From Centropus unirufus (taxonomy: Eukaryota > Chordata > Aves > Cuculiformes > Centropidae): a DNA stretch of 64,000 nucleotides. A program made the translations under genes and the position numbers. Under the pieces are notes generated by a model. The model was given only the letters and a program-made list of their open reading frames with translations. It did not search any database and was not told where the DNA came from. The stretch lies in the NCBI GenBank assembly GCA_013397695.1, contig VYZI01000146.1:1887467-1951466 (forward strand), given 5' to 3'. The stretch's first letter is position 1. Each line of letters starts with the position of its first letter. Shown piece after piece: positions 26,201 to 38,156 of the stretch.

Positions 26201-27400
26201 TTCTCCGGTTTACTGAACAGTACTGTATATTACTGTTCTACTCATGTTCATGTAGTGGTTGGTAACATGACTTAGCAAAATGTATGAAAGCCAACTCTGA
26301 AGTAGATGTCTAAAAGTCCCTTCAGAGTTTTAGTTCACTTCAGCTGGGTCTTCCTTCAGTGTTTGGACAAAAGGGAAGGTACAGAAGATGTATTGTAGCT
26401 GGAGGCAGATTTGAGGTTAATAGAAAGGAAAACACAATTACTCAACTATGTTCTGGGAAGAAAACAAAAATCGGAGCAGTGTAAAATCCTTATTTTTCCT
26501 GTAACTTTGGTGCAATGCTATCCTCTTGTCTTCTTGACAAGTGCAGAGGTAAAAGTTGAAAGAAAATGTGAAAATTATATGGATATATTTCTATAAATTC
26601 TTTCGAAGTACCAAGTAGGAAAGACTTTAGCATGTAGTATTAATAGCTGTACCAAACTGTTTGTGAAGGCTGACTTTAGCAGCTGCCACAAAATGTTGAC
26701 TTGAAATACTGTATTTCCCTTATTCTTATTATTTTGGTTGAAATCTTCAACTGAGCAGAAACTAAAGATCTCTTAGGGAAGAGAAGAAATAAAAAGAACT
26801 TGAATGTAGCTTGATATTATACAAGTATTATTGCACATTAAATTTGATGCAACTTAAAAAAAAATTAATCTAATGAGATTTCATTGTCTACACTGTAACA
26901 GAGAAGGCCTGTTGTGTAACTGGTGATTAACAAATCTAGCCATTTAGCTGGTGCATAGAAAATACCACACGTGTTAGGGTGTTCACAGGATAAAATGAAC
27001 AGTAGAATTTCATGTTAGAGAGACTACAAATGCTGCTACGAGATGTGTTATTTTTCCATAATCAGTGATAGATAACAAAATTTTTTTAGCAATCCATATC
27101 CGTATGTGTGCATGTAAGCTGTGGGTAGATTGATAAAGAAGCATTAAGCCTGGTGCCAGCTGAAAATACTATACCTGCAGGCTATTTGACTGCATAAGGG
27201 AAACTAAATTTGAAGTTCACTAACTCTATTTAGGCAAACCATTATCTAGACAATATCTTTTCCAATTTCTCTTTTAGTTTTTGGTCTATCAGAAAGGAAA
27301 GGTCAATACTCAGTTGCCAGATTCTTTTTTAGTACTTGTACAATTTTTGTATGCGTGAAGCAAGTATAGGTACTGTCTTAAGTGTTGTAGTGTTATTTCA

Positions 27401-27437
27401 TAATAATAATAATAATAATGAAAATAATAAATTAATA
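27401..27437. repeat. (TAA)n trinucleotide microsatellite
   Basis: Six perfect TAA units followed by degenerate AAT/AAAT units. It lies in the 26 kb BBS9 intron. Confidence 0.9.
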
Positions 27438-29331
27438 ACTTTATCATATATTTAAAGTTATTCATGAATCCACCTGGTAATTGGTAGTTAGTTATACATA
27501 GAAGAAGACTTCATGAGCATGTGTTGAAATGACTGCTGAATTATAATAAACTTTCTCAAGCCTTTAAAACAGTAGCAAGCCTTTTAAACATTGGAATGTA
27601 TTGTCACGTGCTCCTAGTGTGTTGAGGGATGTGTTGCATTCTAGATTCCAGTCTGATTTAATACTTTTTGCATGAGGAGGTCAGCACATTGATCTGTATG
27701 AACCTATTTGTTGCATATGAAACCATGAGCCAAATTTCAAGTTTCAGAACCGGTCAGAATTAAAAACATGTTAAAACACGATCGGAGTGGATATTGAATC
27801 CTCAACATGGACTCTTTCAAGGCAGGCTACCGTTGTTCTGGTTTACTTAGTATTGTAGACATGACCAAATCAAAGAGAAGTGGCAGAAAACACTTTTTCA
27901 TCAATGAAATGTTTCCTTGGCCTTTGATCATTCTCTGTATGAAGTCACTAAGCTTGTTTTATGAAAGGGAGCCAAGACAGCATGCAGTGTATTTCAGACA
28001 GTTTGAGTAGGCAAAAGAATCAGAATGCCACAGACATTCAATGAGGTTGGGTACACAAGGAATTCTTTATAAGAACAGAGGCTTTTAATGCAGTTAAATT
28101 AAATAGCATGATGTTTGCATAGTGGGATTTTTTGTGAGGTATGTGATTTGTGGGTTTTTTTTTCTATAGAAATGATCTCCCATCAAGTTATTTCTTTTAA
28201 TTAAGGATTTTGTATCTTACTGAGGTCAGGATTGATTAAGAAAAGGTTGATCTTTCCATACTGTACTGTAGGGAAAATGGCATATTTGAGACAAATAGAG
28301 GATCAGGTATTTTGTTAATCAAACATAGAAAGTCTTCAGAAATTCTATAGGGTACATACTGTAGGTAGTAAATATTATATTTGAGTTGTGTGACAAAACT
28401 TGCCTTTAAGTGACAGGTTCTTATGCATAAGATCTCATTTAGGATTTCAATTATGGATGAGAGGAGGGAGAACATTGAAACTGAGACCCAGTCATGTTGC
28501 TGTTTTTTCCTATGCATAAAGTTATGAAGCATGTATATATTAAGTAAGATTATTGACCAGAAGAAATTTCTAGCCACACTCAAAGAAGGTCAGAGTGTAG
28601 TGGTACACAATAAGCCTGTGATTTTGATCCCTAAGATAAATGAGGGAAAATGCCGATTTTTGACACTTCCATTACTTTCGGTCATTACTTCATTTTGATG
28701 TTGTGCAATACGCTCAAAGACCCTTTAGTCAGTCCTGTCCTCTTCATACTGTGTGCCCTAGAGCTTTTTTGGCTGTCATATCTATCGGAAGACATTTCTT
28801 TCACCAAATCCAGCATCACCAGCTTTCTCACTGGTGTATCAAAAAACTGGATGATAAGAGGTGTTTTTACTTTTAAGGAGAAGATATATGCGGGCATGAA
28901 ACAATGTACAATTCGATAAAAAGCAACTCTAATTTCCTCTCTTTTTTTTCTTGATTGATGTGCTTGAGTCAAAACAATCTGTTAAATTTGGTCATTGTAT
29001 TTCATTCTTCTCGCCAGTTGCAGGTTATTCGTCTGATACTTCTGGTTATATTTTGAATAGCGTATTTGATCCTTTAGTCTTTAGGTCGCTTTGTATAGCT
29101 TCCTTGCAGATGAGACAGATGTTTCTAAATTATATTTTATTTGAACTATGCATTACAAGATTTATGTTTAATTTGAGATAGACTTTCTTTAGCATCTACT
29201 GATGTTGTACAAAATGAAGAAAAATATGATTTGGAAGGGAAGCGAAGCAGGGACTACCCTTTCCATGCAACTTTCACTTCATACTTTTACAGATGTCAGG
29301 GTATGTAGTCATGGTTTCAAAAAGAGTTGGC

Positions 29332-29390
29332 GTTTTGGTTTTTTTTTTTGTTTGTTTGTTTTGGTGGGTTTTTGTTTGTTTTTGTTTTTT
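29332..29390. repeat. T/G-rich low-complexity tract
   Basis: Nearly 60 bases consist almost only of T and G, with TTTG units and a T14 run. It is simple sequence inside the intron. Confidence 0.85.
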
Positions 29391-30432
29391 AATGAGTAAC
29401 TTCTTGTCCCATTCAGGTTAAGAGATGATCATTAAACTTAGTTGATTGAGAGAATTAAGTAACCATAAGGCATAAAAGTAGCAGACTGAGAACATCTCGC
29501 TACTCTACTTGCTATGTCACTTACTTTATTTATCATCTTGGACAGTTGCAGCAATGACAGCTTTTAAATAAGATGAAGCAGAACAGTTAATCCTGTGCCT
29601 TCCCGTATAAAAAGCCACTTTGTTTCAGACATAGCATTTCATTGTAAAAACAGACCTTGCTTTTTACCACAAAGAGCAGATTGGATTTGAACACAGTTCT
29701 CCCTAAATATCCATAACCTTCTAGTGGGTGTAATCCATTTGATGAAATTAGCCAAATGGATTTTCTTCCTCCTCTCTGAAAAGTTCAGTGCCAAGCTTCT
29801 CTTGAGTTGTTAGAAGTTTTTGGGAGCATGGTTTTCTTCAGATATTTTGTGTTTGGTAGAAAGGTACTTGGCAGTTTTGTAAAGTTGATTCTATTAAAGG
29901 TTTATCACGTGAAGCACACCAATCTCCTGACTCCTTCTAAAAATACTTGCAGTAGATAGTATACAAAATTTTTGCTTCTGTGAATTACGTCCTTCATTCT
30001 TAAACAAGAATAAAGGTCCGAAGTAACACCAATAATGGAACATCACTTTTATCATTAAGTTGTATCATTTTTGTAGATCTTGAACACTGTTGATGTTAGT
30101 AAAGCTGCATGATTTACACAGAGATAAGCACGGTACAAGTGGAATAATGAAATTTTCTGCAGTTTGTAGAGCAAAAATTTCTGCCTGCAGGACAAGACGT
30201 AATTTTATGGTGTTATATACAGTTCTGTGCTTGTTTCCTCCAAATAAACTACATTAATTGAATGCCACTATGATAGTAAAGGGACCCATAATTGCCCTAT
30301 TTTTTTATCCTTTCTACTAATTATTCTCAAAGATTTCAATATCGTAAAAGGCTGAGCTAGCACAGGAAAATACTTGGCTTTATTTGGTCAGATATTGTTT
30401 ATTTCATCAGATATTTGTTAGATAAATAGAGA

Positions 30433-30450
30433 ATGTTAATTCATTAACAT
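30433..30450. repeat. Perfect inverted repeat, 8-base arms
   Basis: ATGTTAAT and ATTAACAT flank a two-base centre (TC). The centre resembles an HNF1-type palindrome (GTTAAT N ATTAAC) but with one extra spacer base. Confidence 0.85.
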
Positions 30451-32499
30451 CCTAATGATTAAATACCTTTTATCTAATTATGAGTAGTTATTTGTATTAC
30501 TTCAGAATATCCATAGATAAAGCTATATTTGTTTTGTCCTGTATTGCCTATATTTTCTATTTGGAAAGGATGGAGGGGGCGGGGAGAAGGAAAAATGAAG
30601 TCTGTTTCAGAAACTCCATCTCTGTGTTAGAAAAAGGTACTTTTGTCCCATTGATAAATACAATTGTTTACCTTTATGGTTACTGTTATGAGGTTGTTGA
30701 AAGTTCTTGTTCTCTTGGTAGTCAGAAACCTCTTTTCAAGTAAAAATTAATTTTGATAAATTCTTTCTTGCTCTAAGAGTATCTCATTTTACCAGACAGT
30801 AAGGATTTCTGGCCTAATTGCATTATTGGTTAAGATCAGTCTTTTCCATGTTTGGTCCTCTTAGCTAAGCAAGTCTGGTCATCTGCTCACGTCAATAAGT
30901 TAAGTGATTCCTACATGTTCTTAGTAACCTTCAGCTGAATTTTTCCAGCTTTATTTAACCTGTCATGAACACGGTAACAGGAATTGAACACAGTACTTTA
31001 GATGTCTTGTTCAATAACGTCATTGCTTTTTTGGTTCTTCTTTGGAATATTGTCAGGTGGATTTCAAAACTGCATTCACTTTTTTCCTGGCCATCACAAT
31101 GGAGCCTTTTTCTTTCATCCTCTTGTGCTTACTTCTGTGGGTTTTGTATCTTCTGTTGTTTCTGTAACACCACCATTTCTGATAATATTAATTCCTCTCA
31201 TTATAATAAAGCAACTGCAGCTGCTATTGAAATTTAATCTTGTTATTCTTTAGCTAGAATTCCACATTCTGTGTATTAAACTACTTTATAATCGTTTTCC
31301 AAATTAAACAATTCTGTATACTCCTCCTTCAGTAGCCCATCACAATAGTACTAAGAAATCTAACTCCACCGCTTTAATTTTGCAACAAATATCCTACAGT
31401 ACCTATATTCAACTCCCAGTTACTGTTGTCTTCTGTTATGTACAGTGTATCTTATGTTGCATCTGATGTCAGTAGTTTATGTTCCTGTATTCTTTTGCCC
31501 AAAATAATTCATTAGTGTACACCTCAAAGGCTTTTTCTTTGATTTCATTCAGTTTCTGATCTGTATTAAAAATAAGCCCCTCATTAACTGCTTCTAAATG
31601 ACCACTGTTCCTTCAAGACTGTCACAAACATCCAAAAGACCCTGCATAATAAGGCCTCATGCAGCAAATTGCATTATCTCTAATTTCATGTTCACAGCTG
31701 GGACAAAAATTCCACTCACCTGCATTACTGAGATTTTCTTGTTTTTAAGACCTTGTGAAGAGTGTTTTACATGGGGCAACATGTCTCTGTCTCCTTGAAG
31801 GTAAGAAGTAGTTGTCTGTTCTTCTGAACCAGTCAAAATGCTCACCTTGAATGTCTTGTTAGTATGGCTGAATGTGACAGAACACTGTTGTAACCCAGAG
31901 CTAGGAAACTGCAACCTGTGCCACAAACATTTACTGTTTCTTCAAGCTCTTTCTTGACTAATAATTGCAAATTTGTGTGTCTATACGTATAGCTGCAAAT
32001 ATGTAGTGTCTACACACGTCTGCATGCTTGCGTCTTCTGCTTGAAGAATGATTCATGTAGATGCTTCAGGAAATAGAAGTGTTTGAAATGGGAAGAGGAG
32101 CAACACATTTCTCTGAAATTTTTTAGAATGATGACTATAAGGAGGGTTTGGTATCAAGGCTGCAATAGTCACTTTTAGTCTGTCTTCCTGCAGTATACAC
32201 CAACGAAAGTTTAGACACTACATAAAGACAATACTGTGGATGTTTTTGTGAAGCACGCTTTGGAGATCCCAGCTGCTCTGAACCAACTGCCAGGTGTTCT
32301 CTTGCAGCGTGTTGGTAGACAGAAACCAGAACTGACAGTAAATTGAATTTGAATACACTTACAGAAAAAATAATTAGGAAAGTGTTTATTAAAGGGAGCA
32401 TTACCTACTTCAGTTTTTGATGTAAATTAGTAAAAAAGTTGAAAACTAGTAGTCCCTTCACCACTATGCATTACTGAAACAATGCAATAAACACAAGCT

Positions 32500-32504
32500 N
32501 NNNN
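32500..32504. other. Assembly gap (5 N)
   Basis: Five undetermined bases, probably a small unresolved join. The true missing length is unknown. Confidence 1.
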
Positions 32505-33097
32505 TTTTAATTCTGGTATATGTGCACAAAATGTGTGTATGTAAACAAAAACTAATAATTACAAAACCCTATTTCTCTTGCTGCCCAAAATGGTAGTGTG
32601 AAATTGAGTTTGTTACAGAATGAAGAATGTCCTGAAAATAGGTCAGTGATAGTATATTCTGTAACTTCTGCTACCGCTGTATTTAAGTATTTTGAAAGAA
32701 AACCTTTTCCAAATATGCTAACCATAGTACACTGAACCTGGTGAAAAGCATGTGCGAACCAGTCAATAGAAACCACTGAGTGTGCTCTAAAAAATATAAT
32801 GATTTTTATCATTATGCTGTTTATCAGGAGTTGTTATTCCCCTTGAAAAGTTATTGTTATAAGCTGATCTTTTTGATACTGCCACATAAAGGCAGATGAA
32901 AGTTCCCCAAGCACTACAAAACTCAGTTACCTCAACACATACCAGAGTGGAGAGCAGTCAATGCTCAGATAGTCCATGCTCAGCCGCTGAACAGGTTTTT
33001 GGGTGTAACAGTGCACTTATGAGGTCGAAGCACAACTGTCATCGTTCAATCTTTGTTCATAGTGAGAAATAAATGACTTTTGGTAGATTTTGAATGG

Positions 33098-33530
33098 TGT
33101 CATGGATTAGCTTCAGCTGGCAAAGGACCCTGTAGCCACTCCATTGCCCTCCCTCTCATGGTGATGTGGAAAGAAGTATCAAAAGGAAAAGGTAAAATTT
33201 GTGGGTTGGGATAAAGGCAGTTTAGTAGAACAGCAAACGAGGAGGAAAATAACAACAATAACAGAATATACGAAGCAAGTAACCAACTGCCCACCTGCCA
33301 GAGAAAAACTGGTGCCTGTATGTGCTCCTGTACTGTCATCCTGCTGCACTGCTGACTCGCAAACACAGCCTCCCTCCTTGTATACTTGACCTGACTATGG
33401 TGGCATGGAATATCTCATTGGCCAGTTTGGTCAGCTGCCCCAGCTGGGTTCCTTCCCAGCTTCTTGTGAAATCACCTCTCTCCCCACCAAAACCAGAAAA
33501 ATTAACTCTTTCTGAGCTGGAACCAGAACA
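33098..33530 (-). mobile_element. Solo LTR of an avian endogenous retrovirus
   Basis: On the - strand the element begins TGTTCTGGTTCCAGC and ends AATCCATGACA, the TG...CA ends of an LTR. Internal stretches resemble an LTR family common in bird genomes, including GAGTTAATTTTTCTGG just inside the 5' end and CCAACCCACAAATTTTAC in the 3' part. The polyadenylation region is degraded (ACTAAA in place of ATTAAA). The 433-base length is shorter than the 500-600 bases I expect, implying internal deletions. No internal gag, pol or env sequence adjoins it. The flanking five bases are AATGG (33093-33097) and ACTGG (33531-33535), a likely diverged target duplication consistent with an old insertion. It probably belongs to the ERVL group, but I cannot fix the family. 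Open frames inside it are incidental. Confidence 0.8.
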
Positions 33531-33624
33531 ACTGGCATTATGTAGTTTAATGTTATTGCATTCTCAGTCCTGCATTGCAAGGCTACTACTGAATGTTGGT
33601 TTTGATTGTGTTCTTGGCTGAATG

Positions 33625-33663
33625 TCTTCCCCTCTCCCTCCCTTCCCTTCTCCCTCCCTTTCC
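33625..33663. repeat. Polypyrimidine (CCCTC/CCTT) tract
   Basis: About 39 bases of C and T only, built from imperfect CCCTCCCTT units, starting about 95 bases beyond the LTR. The opposite strand is purine-only. Confidence 0.9.
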
Positions 33664-33740
33664 ATTTTTAATGGCAGTTACTAATGAAATTTATAGGATT
33701 TGAATAAATGTAGCCAGCAGAATGAGTAGAAGTAATTGAG

Positions 33741-33772
33741 AATAATCTCTCATGTAGATTATTAGAGATTAT
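33741..33772. repeat. Overlapping short inverted repeats
   Basis: AATAATCT (33741-33748) pairs with AGATTATT (33756-33763), and ATAATCTCT (33742-33750) pairs with AGAGATTAT (33764-33772). These give two alternative small hairpins. Confidence 0.8.
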
Positions 33773-35580
33773 ACTCTAATATAGTAGAGTAGATTTAGAC
33801 TGCATTTTTAGTATACCCTTTCCTAAAAATTATGGACAGCATAGAAAACCCAACTGAACATGGTTTTGCATATAGTTTTGGAACGTCTGTGAAATAATTT
33901 TGCTGTCCAGATTGTATCCATTGTATGAAGGTATACATGTGGATGACAAAACCTGCTTTTAAGAGAGCTTCCTGCTCCCATTTTGACTCTCTGGCTGCCA
34001 AAGACTGCTCAGGAAGCTTTTTTCTTTCTGTAGACTCTTGTAAATGTTAATTTAGAGGAAAATGGAAACTTTATGCACAGTTAAGATTATGATTGAGTGG
34101 AGGAGAAAGAGGAAACCCAAATAATCTTTCTCTCAAAGTGCCTTTTCATTTTTAGATGTGTACTACTTTTGTTTTCCTGTTCTTCATGTTGAAGTGTGTA
34201 AAAACATGGTGATAGGAACCTGTAGGAAAACTGTCAGTACTTAATTTCTGTTCAATGTGTATTAAATATTTGTGTTTCTTTTAGGTGTGGGTGTCTTTTT
34301 TTCCAAGTTAAGACCCTAATGTATTACAAAAACAAAAATGAATGAAAATAAACAAAAGAAGTCTCATTTCCTTTGGTGAACAAAGTTCACAATTAGCTCG
34401 AGTGTAATTTTATATGTGTTGTATCCTATTGGTTTTGCTGACCAAAGCATACTTTCTTGGATTTAGCACAACTGATAAAAGATCTGTGATGTCGGACAAG
34501 AATTTAGCTACATAGAAAATGGGGAAAGAGTGGGTCAAATGTAATAACATATTCTAGATGTTATTCCTGCCAACAATTAATGGGGAAATTAATTTTATGA
34601 AGCACTATTTACAGACTGACATCTGGAGAACTTCTCAACTTGGATTATTTCCAATGTGTAGATTTATATGCTACTATTCCTGCCTTTCTTTTCCCCTTTT
34701 TCCTTAAATATTTCACTTTTCTGATTTGTGCCATTCACTTAATTATGAATGAATGTGAATTACTCTACTGCTGTGATTTTTTAATGGCATCCCAGGTTAA
34801 TAGACATTTTAAATGCTTGCTAAAATAGACATACAGTAGATACTTCTTGAAACATATACCGAGACATACAGGAATTCAAAGGTTTTTTTTTACTGCTAGT
34901 TTCTGACCAGAGGAGTGAGAATAGATACCATCAGTAGAAACCCTGCCCTGTAAAATGAAGTTTAGAGTCCTAGCAGGAAAGATTTCTTTTTCACAGATAG
35001 CTGTCCTTCTGTGCCATAAAATGTTTTGGAATTGTGAAATCGTGGTCTACTGTGTTTAAATATTCAGTGGTGTATATATGTCCCTTCAGTTTCCTTTTTA
35101 GTCCAGTGAAAGCTTACAAATCATTTGAACTTCTGGTTCTGTCAGTGTGATAATTGTCTTGCTGTGGTCTCCACTCCGTTCTTCCTGTGGGGAATCATAG
35201 CATTTTGTCCTGCGTATTATTGTCTTGAGGATGGGTACCTGTGCCTCTTGGAGCAAGAAAATAGACTGCTATTAATTCAACTGGAAGAAGTAGATACCAC
35301 TTAAATTAATGCAGATTTATTTGTAGGCGAGGGTCATGTCATTTTGCCTATAATCCTGGGCATCTGGACAAACTATTGGACATAGTTCAAGAAATTCTAG
35401 TAGTTCCTTCAGTCAGAAGGTAGTGTATTAGAAAAGGAATATAGAAATGTGGGGGCACAAAGACCTTGAATGTGTAAGCCTCATTGCCTGAAAAGAGTAA
35501 AAATATCACATATTATTTTCTTGTCTGGTCATTCATTTAGATAATTATTGGCCCAAGATTCCTGGTGAAATCCTGCCCCA

Positions 35581-35599
35581 CTGAGAGCGGCGCTCTCAG
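35581..35599. repeat. GC-rich perfect palindrome, 9-base arms
   Basis: CTGAGAGCG and CGCTCTCAG are exact reverse complements around a single G. It is markedly GC-rich and contains two CpGs in AT-rich intron. It follows the segment GTGAAATCCTGCCCCA, which looks like part of an old sauropsid repeat. Confidence 0.9.
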
Positions 35600-36150
35600 C
35601 AGGTGGAATGTCCTTATGAAGCAATAGGTACTTAAGAAACAATTTATAGGGAACTATTATTAGAATACTTGTAGAAGGAATGAATAGTTGCCGTTTTTAA
35701 TACTGATGCTGATACTATAGCTCTGTGTATCTGTCTACATTTCCTTCTCATGTTAAATAGTCTATCTCTGGTACCATTTCAGTCCTCTCTATACTCGGTG
35801 CAGAAAATAAAGTTATGGAAGGACGGAATTTTGCGTTTAATTTTTGTAACTTCTGATAGTATCAGATGACAAGTAAATCTTAACAAATCTCTCACATCAA
35901 AATCGAGAGCAGGAAGTCTTTCTTCCTTTCAGCAAGTAGCATGTTATACCTAAGGGCAAATAGACCTTTATTGACTCCTATTCAGTTACTATCAGCATTG
36001 ATGACTTATGAAATATTTTGGCCCCAAAAGCCATCAATTCTCAAGGCCATGTAAGTTACGAAATTTCAGGATGTACAATGTAAAAGTTCTTTTATTTCCA
36101 TGTAAAAATTCAATAATTGCTAATTGACTTGCTGAATTTTCACTTATGCT

Positions 36151-36212
36151 ATTAGCAAATGTTATAAAACATTTAATTTTAATATTATTAGAAAACGTTA
36201 TAAAACATTTAA
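36151..36212 (+). repeat. 26-base direct duplication
   Basis: Copies at 36151-36176 and 36187-36212 share GTTATAAAACATTTAA and the ATTAG lead-in, with two mismatches. The period is 36, a multiple of three, so a chance frame on the - strand shows a repeated KCFITF peptide. I see no evidence that it is coding. Confidence 0.9.
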
Positions 36213-38045
36213 AGATGTATGATGCCATTCTTAATACTTCTTTTGTGCAAAAAACCTTAATTTTGTATCCTGTAATTACAGATTTCTGTTTAATAAGGTA
36301 GATTTTATCCCTAGAACAGGAATGAAAAATATCTAAATTGACTTTTAAAGCTGTGGTTTCCATTTCATCAGTTCTCAAAGTTTACATTTTACTCACAATT
36401 TGCAAGTGGGAACAGAAGTATTAGTTTACTTATATTTATTTTCATTCAGGGTGTAGTTACAGTTATAGTTACTTCAATTTCAGATGTTGCCCCGGTGTTA
36501 CAGTATTCTAACATGAAGACATTTTTCTAATTTCCCATTTTCTCCTTCAGTTTCATAGCAAGTATCCTAAATATCTGAAGCTGTCATGGGTCATAAGTCT
36601 GCGCATTGCTGATGTGTTCACTCCTAACCTTCCTTTCAACTGGAAAAAAATTGCTTGCTTAAAATCCAACAGGAAACCATGATGCATCTTATACTTTTGT
36701 CAGGGTGTGTCTGCACCCTTGTGTCTTTCCTCTTCCTTAGGAACACAGGATGCTGTATCAGTTGTTTATCTGGTAGGAATTAGTCTTTTCACAGGATTCA
36801 CTGGAGCTGCTGTGCTTTACCTTAGCTAGACAGTATGATATATTCCTGCAGGACGTGAAGCATTGCTTTGCCAATGCTTCTGCAACTGCTGGGTGAACTG
36901 CAGCTCTCCCACTCAATGGAGACATTAATGGAACTTAATTTTTAATTTCTTTACTCGTATAGCTTGTAAGGAGAGAATAGCCTCTGTTGCCAGAAATGGG
37001 TTACACTGGTTACGGGACCTCGAGCAGAACGTTTATTTTCGAAATACAGCAACTCTGAAAAGCCTGTGCACTCCGTTGGGAGCTGATGTGCTGTTTATGA
37101 ACATGCTTCCAGAACACAATAGATAACTACATGGGTTTTTTTGCTTGCTAGTGGTAATCCTGGGAGGGCTATGAGAAAAATAAATGCAGCTCAGCTGTGC
37201 ACAACCTTATTAACAATGTGCTTTCTATGAGGCCCTGTTTCTGTGGTGGAATAGTTACACATCCTTCAACATCCTGATCACAGCTGTTCTGAAATAACTT
37301 TACATCATCCTGCTCCACTGCAGGCTACTGCGGGTTTTATTCTTCAGGTGGTGCTACTACTAGATTATCCATCTCTTCATATTTTTAATGTAGGCATTTA
37401 AACATGTTCGAAGAGAAGGCTACAAGTCATTGTATTCTCGACTGAACTACCTGCAAAGCAATACTGGAAAACACAAATAATCTGTCATGCCGTGCATCTT
37501 GCTATCACTTGACTAAGGCTTTGCCAGTGCATTGTGTTATTGGACAATGAAAGTATCACTGTTTCCATATCTCTAGCACTAAGTAATATAAATACTGTAT
37601 TTAATAGCGCATCCATAAAATATTGTTGTGTCATTCTCTGTGGCAACTGAAGTCTTCAAAATGTTTGTTGACTTTGTGAAGTTATTTAATACACACATAA
37701 TTACTTTTATTACAAAACTTGCTCCCAGTAATCTGATCTTTAGCAAAAATCACATTATTTCTATCTTTTGTGTGCAACCACGTTTACATGTTCTTTGGTT
37801 TTAATACGTGCAAACTTTTTTTCAGACCAGGATAGGTAGTAGAGGGCAATCATCAAGGCATAATCAGCCTTCTAAACAGTGGTAGTAGGTTTCTTTAACA
37901 AACATTTTTGTGAAGTGAAAGTAAAAACTGTTTCAGTTTTATGTGATACTTTCAGCTAATTTATCTCCTCTTTTCCTCAGTTGTGCAGCAGTGATTTTGT
38001 TTTGTAACATAAATATCCCATTAAGGTTCTTCCATTTTCAACTAG

Positions 38046-38156
38046 GTGGCTGTACGACAATCCCAGAGTCTGATTTAGAGGAAAGAATGGTTATACCGGG
38101 CTCCACACCAACGTTACCCAATCAAGGGCAAATCAAGAAGCAGAAATCCAAGCCTG
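38046..38156 (+). CDS. BBS9: BBS9 exon encoding the acidic motif and divergent tail
   Basis: This 111-base exon enters and leaves at phase 1. Its first two bases (GT) complete the Gly codon begun by the previous exon, giving VIPG-GCTTIPESDLEER. These first residues match the human BBS9 motif GCTTIPESDLEER as I recall it. After EER the sequence departs from mammals: it reads MVIPGSTPTLPNQG, then a basic stretch QIKKQKSKP. The acceptor is preceded by a pyrimidine-rich tract ending ACTAG at 38041-38045; the donor is CCTG|GTAAGA with GT at 38157-38158. If the donor were not used, the frame would add about 21 residues and stop at 38219-38221, a possible alternative C-terminus. Because the exon is symmetric in phase, skipping it would not shift the frame. 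The segment is probably disordered and lies near the end of the protein. Confidence 0.92.

Larger units (their letters stand above)
11746..38045 (+). other. BBS9: BBS9 intron, 26.3 kb
   Basis: This is an AT-rich intron between the two secure BBS9 exons, bounded by GTAAGA and a CTAG acceptor. It carries microsatellites (17732-17760, 18880-18894, 20063-20076, 27401-27437), poly-T runs, short hairpins (25559-25581, 30433-30450, 35581-35599), a 5-base gap at 32500-32504, an endogenous retrovirus LTR at 33098-33530 and a polypyrimidine tract at 33625-33663. Open frames here are short and lack recognisable domains; I support no further gene in either strand. An unrecognised microexon of phase 1-1 cannot be ruled out. 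Confidence 0.85.

Noticed and set aside
28236..28583. 115-codon frame on - strand
   Set aside because: Composition is that of AT-rich non-coding DNA, with no recognisable motif and no paired splice sites.
33100..33366. 88-codon hydrophobic frame on - strand
   Set aside because: It lies wholly inside the LTR and is incidental to it.
36034..36378. 114-codon frame on - strand with an internal 12-residue repeat
   Set aside because: The peptide repeat comes from a 36-base-period DNA duplication; nothing else suggests coding.
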